This document shows positions 59,809 through 64,000 of a stretch of DNA of 64,000 bases, in pieces. The notes under the pieces were generated by a model that was not told the DNA's origin, did no database searches, and saw nothing but the letters and a program-made list of their open reading frames with translations. The DNA lies in contig NZ_JASCRR010000008.1 in assembly GCF_030010215.1 (NCBI RefSeq), forward strand, positions 153,070-217,069, written 5' to 3'. The stretch's first letter is position 1. Each line of letters starts with the position of its first letter. A program made the translations under genes and the position numbers. This DNA is from Tianweitania sp. UT-5YL-CI-8 (GTDB taxonomy: Bacteria > Pseudomonadota > Alphaproteobacteria > Rhizobiales > Rhizobiaceae).

Positions 59809-60477
59809 TTGGCAAACGACCGGCTTGTGATTTTCGACTGCGACGGGGTTCTGGTGGACAGCGAACCGCTCGCCGCCATCGCCTACGAGCGCGCCTATGC
59901 CCGCAATGGCCTGACCATCAAGCCCGAGATCGTCGCCCACGGGGTCGGCATGAAGCAAGCCGACATCATCGTCAAAATCCACGAACTCACCGGCCAATTG
60001 TTGCCCGATACAGCAGCCGACGACATCTGGCTGGAAACCAGGGACCTGTTCACCGAACAGCTCAAGCCGACACCCGGCCTGTCGGAGTTTCTCGCCGCCC
60101 TCAAGACGGCGCGCTGCGTGGCCTCCTCCTCGTCGGTCGAGCGCATCAATCACAGCCTCGCCGTCACCGGCCTTGCGCAGTATTTCGGCGATGCGATCTT
60201 CAGTTCGTCGATGGTCGCGCGCGGCAAGCCCGCACCCGACATCTTCCTCCATGCCGCCAGGCAGATGGGCGCCGAGCCGTCGCATTGCGTGGTGATCGAG
60301 GATTCTCGCTACGGCGTCCAGGGCGCTGTCGCCGCCGGCATGACGGCCATAGGCTACACCGGCGGCGGGCACACATTCGCTACCCACCGCGCCGAACTGG
60401 AAGCGGCCGGTGCCGATGTCGTCTGCCGAAGCTGGGACGAGATCGAAGCGGTGCTCGTCGAACGCGGCTTTATCTGA
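59809..60477 (+). CDS. HAD phosphatase (beta-phosphoglucomutase-like)
   Basis: A 222-residue HAD hydrolase. Motif I FDCDGVLVDSEP, motif II ASSSSVERI, motif III GKPAPDIF and motif IV VIEDSRYG are all intact, with a small alpha-helical cap inserted after motif I. I take the TTG at 59809 as the start, because AGGAG lies six bases before it and the next residues lead directly into motif I; an ATG at 59776 in frame is the alternative. The substrate, a sugar phosphate or similar, is unknown. Confidence 0.85.
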   Translation: MANDRLVIFDCDGVLVDSEPLAAIAYERAYARNGLTIKPEIVAHGVGMKQADIIVKIHELTGQLLPDTAADDIWLETRDLFTEQLKPTPGLSEFLAALKTARCVASSSSVERINHSLAVTGLAQYFGDAIFSSSMVARGKPAPDIFLHAARQMGAEPSHCVVIEDSRYGVQGAVAAGMTAIGYTGGGHTFATHRAELEAAGADVVCRSWDEIEAVLVERGFI

Positions 60478-60497
60478 ACCGACGCTGTCGCGCCCGA

Positions 60498-61832
60498 TCA
60501 GGCCCGCGCCATCTCCAGCAGGATCCTCAACACAGCCTCGCGCTGCTCGAGCTGCGGCATGTGGCCGGTCGCGGCAAATACATGCAACGCGATCTCGCCG
60601 GGCAGGCCGAACGCCTGGCTGGATGGAATGATCCGGTCGCCCGCGCCGAAAATCACGCGCACCGGAATCCGCAAACCCGCAAGCTGCTTGCGGATGTCGA
60701 AGGTCTGGGTACCGTCGGCGAAGAACCGTTCCGCAATCGCCGCCTGAACGCCGCGAAGCTCGCTGTCAGCCGACTGCGCCAGCGTGGCGTTGACGAACGG
60801 CTTCGACAGCAGGTGCTCATCGGCGACCAGCAGTTTCAGCCATGGCACGAGGCTCGCCTCGCTCCTTGCGCGGACGAAGCCGTCGAGGAAAGCGCCGTTG
60901 ATCTCAGGTCCAAGGCCCGCCGGCGCAATCAGCGCCAGCGCCCGAACGTCCGCCATGCTGCGCGAGGCCACCGTGGCTGCGACGGCACCGCCGAAGGAGT
61001 GCCCGACCAAAAGCAGCGCACCGACATCGAGCGCTGCAAGCGTTGCCTCGACCCGCGCGGCTATCGCATCCAGATCGGCGGGTACTGTACGGCCCGAGCC
61101 GCCATGGCCCGGAAGGTCGAGCGCGAGCACCGGTGCATCGACCGGTTCCGCCTGCAGCAGCGGCCGCCAGCTGTTAAGGTCTGCGCCGAAACCGTGCAGC
61201 AGCACGATCGGACGCCCAGAACCCTGGCGCAACCAGGCATGGTAGAGGATTGCGCCACCGGCCGGCAAAGCCTGGGAGGATGCGCTAGGCTCGCCAACGG
61301 ATCGACGCGGCGCGTTTGGTGCTTTGGCCTCCATCCGCCCAGCCGGCGCTGAGAGGATGGCTTCGACGTCGTTGCGCGTCACCCTGCCCTTGGGGCCGGA
61401 CCCGACAATGGCGTCGAGCGATAGGCCGGCCTCGGCGGCGAGGCGGCGAGCCAGCGGCGTCGCACGCGCGCCTTCTCCCTTGGCGGCCGTCGCCGCAGGT
61501 TGAAATTGCACCACGGGCTCGGCCTGAACCGGCTCGGCTTCCTTGCGTTTCGCTTCTTCGGGCGCGGGCGCAACAGCCGCAGCCTGCGCTTCGCCCTCTG
61601 CATAGATCCAGGCGACGGGTTCGCCGACCGCGATGTCGATGCCTTCCTTTCCGGTAACGTCCCGCAAAATTCCGCTCGCTGGCGCGTCGATTTCCATCGC
61701 CGCCTTATCGGTCTCGATCTCGAACAGCACGTCGCCCTTCTTGACCGGAGCGCCTTCCTCGACATACCAGCGCGAAATCTTGCCGGTCGCCATGTCCATG
61801 TCGACCTTGGGGAGAATGACTTCCGTCGGCAT
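60498..61832 (-). CDS. acoC: Acetoin-type dehydrogenase E2 with alpha/beta-hydrolase domain
   Basis: A 444-residue E2 subunit. The lipoyl domain has its lipoylated Lys in EIETDKAAMEI near residue 43; an Ala/Pro/Glu linker leads to a peripheral subunit-binding domain (ATPLARRLAAEAGLSL and GRVTRNDVE). Instead of the chloramphenicol-acetyltransferase-like core it has an alpha/beta hydrolase: LHGFGADLNSW, the nucleophile elbow GHSFGG, and a C-terminal His (TGHMPQLEQRE). This architecture is that of acetoin dehydrogenase AcoC, which cleaves acetoin to acetyl-CoA and acetaldehyde. It follows E1 beta by two bases. Confidence 0.9.
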   Translation of the reverse strand: MPTEVILPKVDMDMATGKISRWYVEEGAPVKKGDVLFEIETDKAAMEIDAPASGILRDVTGKEGIDIAVGEPVAWIYAEGEAQAAAVAPAPEEAKRKEAEPVQAEPVVQFQPAATAAKGEGARATPLARRLAAEAGLSLDAIVGSGPKGRVTRNDVEAILSAPAGRMEAKAPNAPRRSVGEPSASSQALPAGGAILYHAWLRQGSGRPIVLLHGFGADLNSWRPLLQAEPVDAPVLALDLPGHGGSGRTVPADLDAIAARVEATLAALDVGALLLVGHSFGGAVAATVASRSMADVRALALIAPAGLGPEINGAFLDGFVRARSEASLVPWLKLLVADEHLLSKPFVNATLAQSADSELRGVQAAIAERFFADGTQTFDIRKQLAGLRIPVRVIFGAGDRIIPSSQAFGLPGEIALHVFAATGHMPQLEQREAVLRILLEMARA

Positions 61833-61834
61833 GG

Positions 61835-62833
61835 TTAGCGCCTCCCTGAAACGAGATCGCGCGCGGCCTTGATGATGTCTGGAACCTGCGGCACCGTGGC
61901 CTTTTCCAGCTCGGGATTGTAGGGAATCGGCGTCTCCGCCCCACCCAGACGCACGATGGGTGCGTCGAGGAAGTCGAACGCGTCGCTTTCGGCAATGGCA
62001 GCGCTGACCTCCGCGCCCACGCCCAGCGTCTTCACGCCCTCATAGACGCAGAGCAGCCGCGAGGTCTTCTTGACGCTGTCGATGACGGTCTGCGTGTCCA
62101 TCGGGCGGATGGTGCGGAGGTCGACGACCTCGACATCGATGCCTTCGGCTTCCAGCGTCTCGGCCGCGTCTAGCGCCTTATGAACCATGATCGAGGTGGC
62201 GACGATGGTCAGGTCGCGTCCCTGCCGGCGTATCTCGGCCTTGCCGATCGGCACGGTGTAGTAGCCTTCGGGAACCGGGCCTTTCATCTTGTAGAGCAGC
62301 TTGTGCTCGAAGATCATCACCGGATCGGGGTCGGCGACAGCCGCCAGAAGCATGCCCTTGGCGTCATGCGGCGTAGCTGGCTGGATCACCTTGAGCCCTG
62401 GCACATGGCCGAGCCAGGCTTCCAGGCTCTGGCTGTGCTGGGCAGCCGCACCCGTACCGGAACCGGCGGGAAAGCGCATGACGACCGGCACCGACACCGC
62501 GCCGCCGAGCATGTAGCGCATCTTCGCGGCCTGGTTGACGATCTGCTCCATCGCAAGCGTGGCGAAATCGGAAAACTGGAACTCGAAGATCGGACGCAGG
62601 CCGGTGACGGCAGCACCCACGGCAACGCCCGCGCCGCCGAGCTCGGAAATCGGCGTGTCGATGACACGGTCCGCGCCGAAGCGTTCGACCAGATCGCCCG
62701 TCACCTGGAAGGCGCCGCCATAGACACCGATGTCCTCTCCCATCAAAAAGACGCGCTCGTCCTGCTCCATGGCAATCGCCATGGCTTCCTGGATCGCCTG
62801 GGCGTAGCTCAACTCCCGCACTGGCTGATCCAT
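61835..62833 (-). CDS. acoB: Acetoin-type dehydrogenase E1 beta subunit
   Basis: The 332-residue beta subunit of a thiamine-diphosphate dehydrogenase. Characteristic segments are [24 protein letters not shown] N-terminus, [21 protein letters not shown] and [23 protein letters not shown]. The start at 62833 shares one base with the E1 alpha stop. The longer frame upstream is not coding. The choice of aco over pdh rests on the E2 architecture downstream. Confidence 0.9.
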   Translation of the reverse strand: MDQPVRELSYAQAIQEAMAIAMEQDERVFLMGEDIGVYGGAFQVTGDLVERFGADRVIDTPISELGGAGVAVGAAVTGLRPIFEFQFSDFATLAMEQIVNQAAKMRYMLGGAVSVPVVMRFPAGSGTGAAAQHSQSLEAWLGHVPGLKVIQPATPHDAKGMLLAAVADPDPVMIFEHKLLYKMKGPVPEGYYTVPIGKAEIRRQGRDLTIVATSIMVHKALDAAETLEAEGIDVEVVDLRTIRPMDTQTVIDSVKKTSRLLCVYEGVKTLGVGAEVSAAIAESDAFDFLDAPIVRLGGAETPIPYNPELEKATVPQVPDIIKAARDLVSGRR

Positions 62834-63858
62834 CACAGGGGCTCCGTATAGACGTAGCGCTCGAGATTGGCGATTTCGGGCGAAGGGCTCGTCTTGGCGA
62901 ATTCGATGGCGTCGGCGATTTCCTGGCGCACCGCCTCGCGGATGCCCTCGATGCCGGCCTGGTCGATGACGCCGAATTCCTGCAACTGGGTTTCGTAGAG
63001 CATGATCGGATCGCGATTGGTCATCCAATCCTCGATCTCTTCCTTGGTGCGATAGCGGTTACGGTCGCTCTTGGAATGGCCGCGGTGCCGGTAAGTCTTG
63101 GATTCGATCAGCGTCGGACCCTCGCCCGCACGCGCGCGCTTTACCGCCTCATGCGAGGCTTCCGCCACCTCCGACAGATTGTTGCCATCGACGATCACGC
63201 CCGGCATCGCATAGGCCGAAGCCCGGTCGGCGATGTTGGCGACAGCCGTGGAGCGTGCCGTCGAGGTCGACATGCCGTAGCCGTTGTTTTCGCAGACGAA
63301 GATCACCGGCAGTTTCCAGATCGAGGCCATGTTCAGCGCCTCGTGGAAAGCGCCCTCATTGTTGGCGCCGTCGCCGAAGAAGGAGACGACGACGCGCTCC
63401 GATTTCGTGCGCTTGGCGGTGAGCGCTGCGCCCACCGCAATCGGCAGGCCACCCCCGACGATGCCGTTGGCGCCGAGATTGCCGGTTGTCACGTCGGCAA
63501 TGTGCATCGAACCGCCGCGTCCGCGGCAATAGCCGGTGGTCTTGCCAAAGAACTCCGCGAACATTTTCGCCACCTCCGCGCCCTTGGCAATGCAGTGGCC
63601 ATGGCCGCGATGCGTCGAGGTGATCTGGTCGTCCAGCGTCAGCGGCATGCAGATGCCCATGGCGCTCGCCTCCTGGCCAATGGACAGGTGCATCGTGCCG
63701 TGGATCAGACCGCGCGTGTAGGAATCCTCGGCACCTTCCTCGAAACGCCGGATCAGGTACATCTTGTGCAGCGCCTGCCTGAGCTGCTCGGGGCTATATT
63801 CGCGATAGATAAAGGGCAGGTTCGCACCCGTCTCCTTGCCGGCTGTCGCTTGTGCCAT
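62833..63858 (-). CDS. acoA: Acetoin-type dehydrogenase E1 alpha subunit
   Basis: The alpha subunit, 341 residues, binding thiamine diphosphate through [20 protein letters not shown], with RGRGGSMHI and the phosphorylation-loop-like [10 protein letters not shown]. The ATG at 63858 is used; a TTG two codons upstream is the other possibility. It starts two bases after the stop of the partial upstream gene, giving a four-gene operon in this window. Confidence 0.92.
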   Translation of the reverse strand: MAQATAGKETGANLPFIYREYSPEQLRQALHKMYLIRRFEEGAEDSYTRGLIHGTMHLSIGQEASAMGICMPLTLDDQITSTHRGHGHCIAKGAEVAKMFAEFFGKTTGYCRGRGGSMHIADVTTGNLGANGIVGGGLPIAVGAALTAKRTKSERVVVSFFGDGANNEGAFHEALNMASIWKLPVIFVCENNGYGMSTSTARSTAVANIADRASAYAMPGVIVDGNNLSEVAEASHEAVKRARAGEGPTLIESKTYRHRGHSKSDRNRYRTKEEIEDWMTNRDPIMLYETQLQEFGVIDQAGIEGIREAVRQEIADAIEFAKTSPSPEIANLERYVYTEPL

Positions 63859-63860
63859 GG

Positions 63861-64000
63861 TCAAGCCCCTGCCCCATAGACGATCTTGTCCTGCCTTGCC
63901 CTGAGTTCGGCGATCTTGGAGCCGGCGGCGACGGCTGAATTGGCGTAGGTGAGCAACTCGCCCTTCCTGACCGGCGCGGTGACCTTGCCGCCCTGCAGCA
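63861..64000 (-). CDS. C-terminal part of a SAF-domain oxidoreductase (partial)
   Basis: Open on the minus strand from the window edge to a TGA at 63861-63863; the last 45 residues read in part GGKVTAPVRKGELLTY and AELRARQDKIVYGAGA. This matches the SAF-domain tail of homoserine-dehydrogenase-like proteins found upstream of acetoin/2-oxoacid dehydrogenase operons in Rhizobiales. Only two bases separate it from acoA. Confidence 0.75.
   Translation of the reverse strand, partial: LQGGKVTAPVRKGELLTYANSAVAAGSKIAELRARQDKIVYGAGA

Overview
This 64 kb window reads as an ordinary, gene-dense bacterial chromosome segment of high G+C content, with no sequenced-in contig breaks, insertion sequences, phage genes or CRISPR arrays. 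The protein repertoire points to an alphaproteobacterium of the order Hyphomicrobiales (Rhizobiales), most likely the Phyllobacteriaceae/Mesorhizobium neighbourhood. The pointers are small order-typical families (DUF2093, DUF4170, DUF1344, DUF2945), a TIGR01459-type HAD protein, the lpxK-waaA-DUF374 cluster, and intergenic palindromes of a rhizobial style. The taxonomic placement is inference from gene content, not from a marker search.

Layout. Positions 1-16100 carry housekeeping genes: a secreted protein of unknown function, a GT4 glycosyltransferase, aspS, an MFS carrier, rnd, a MAPEG protein, guaB, a Tat-exported metallo-beta-lactamase-fold protein, a DHA2-type drug exporter, rlmE with a ppx/gppA phosphatase, and a UPF0104 membrane protein. 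From 16100 to 17450 come a frameshifted sodC, a DUF2945 gene and two tRNA genes (Gln-CTG, Met-CAT). From 17500 to 23700 lie a lactate-dehydrogenase pair (CMD-family protein plus lldD) and a coxS-coxL-coxM operon for a form II (AYRGAGR) molybdenum hydroxylase, with hairpin repeats in both gaps between its genes. From 24400 to 29260 are a membrane GGDEF-EAL protein and mutL. From 29260 to 34850 runs a leftward lipid A/Kdo operon (pmbA, cysQ-like, DUF4170, DUF374 acyltransferase, waaA, lpxK). From 35000 to 40000 are a MATE exporter, a patatin-like lipase and two M16 peptidases. From 40300 to 46550 are a MarR regulator, a sharply AT-rich block in front of a DUF1344 gene, rsmD, an rluB-type pseudouridine synthase with a long repeat-built N-terminus, tadA, a HAD protein and ribF.

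The last third holds the most unusual material. ileS (47681-51034) is about 1,117 codons long and carries two different palindromic repeat elements inserted in frame, plus a low-GC patch in its editing region. Downstream, 51994-58908 encodes a sorbitol/glucitol phosphotransferase system (srlM-srlA-srlE-srlB), an HPr-Enzyme I fusion, a SorC-family regulator and an unknown protein. Together these should be a self-sufficient PEP-to-sugar phosphorelay, which is uncommon in this order. A strong intrinsic terminator sits inside this operon, between srlE and srlB. The window closes with an acetoin/2-oxoacid dehydrogenase operon read leftward: a SAF-domain protein cut by the window edge, E1 alpha, E1 beta, and an E2 in which an alpha/beta-hydrolase domain replaces the usual acyltransferase core.
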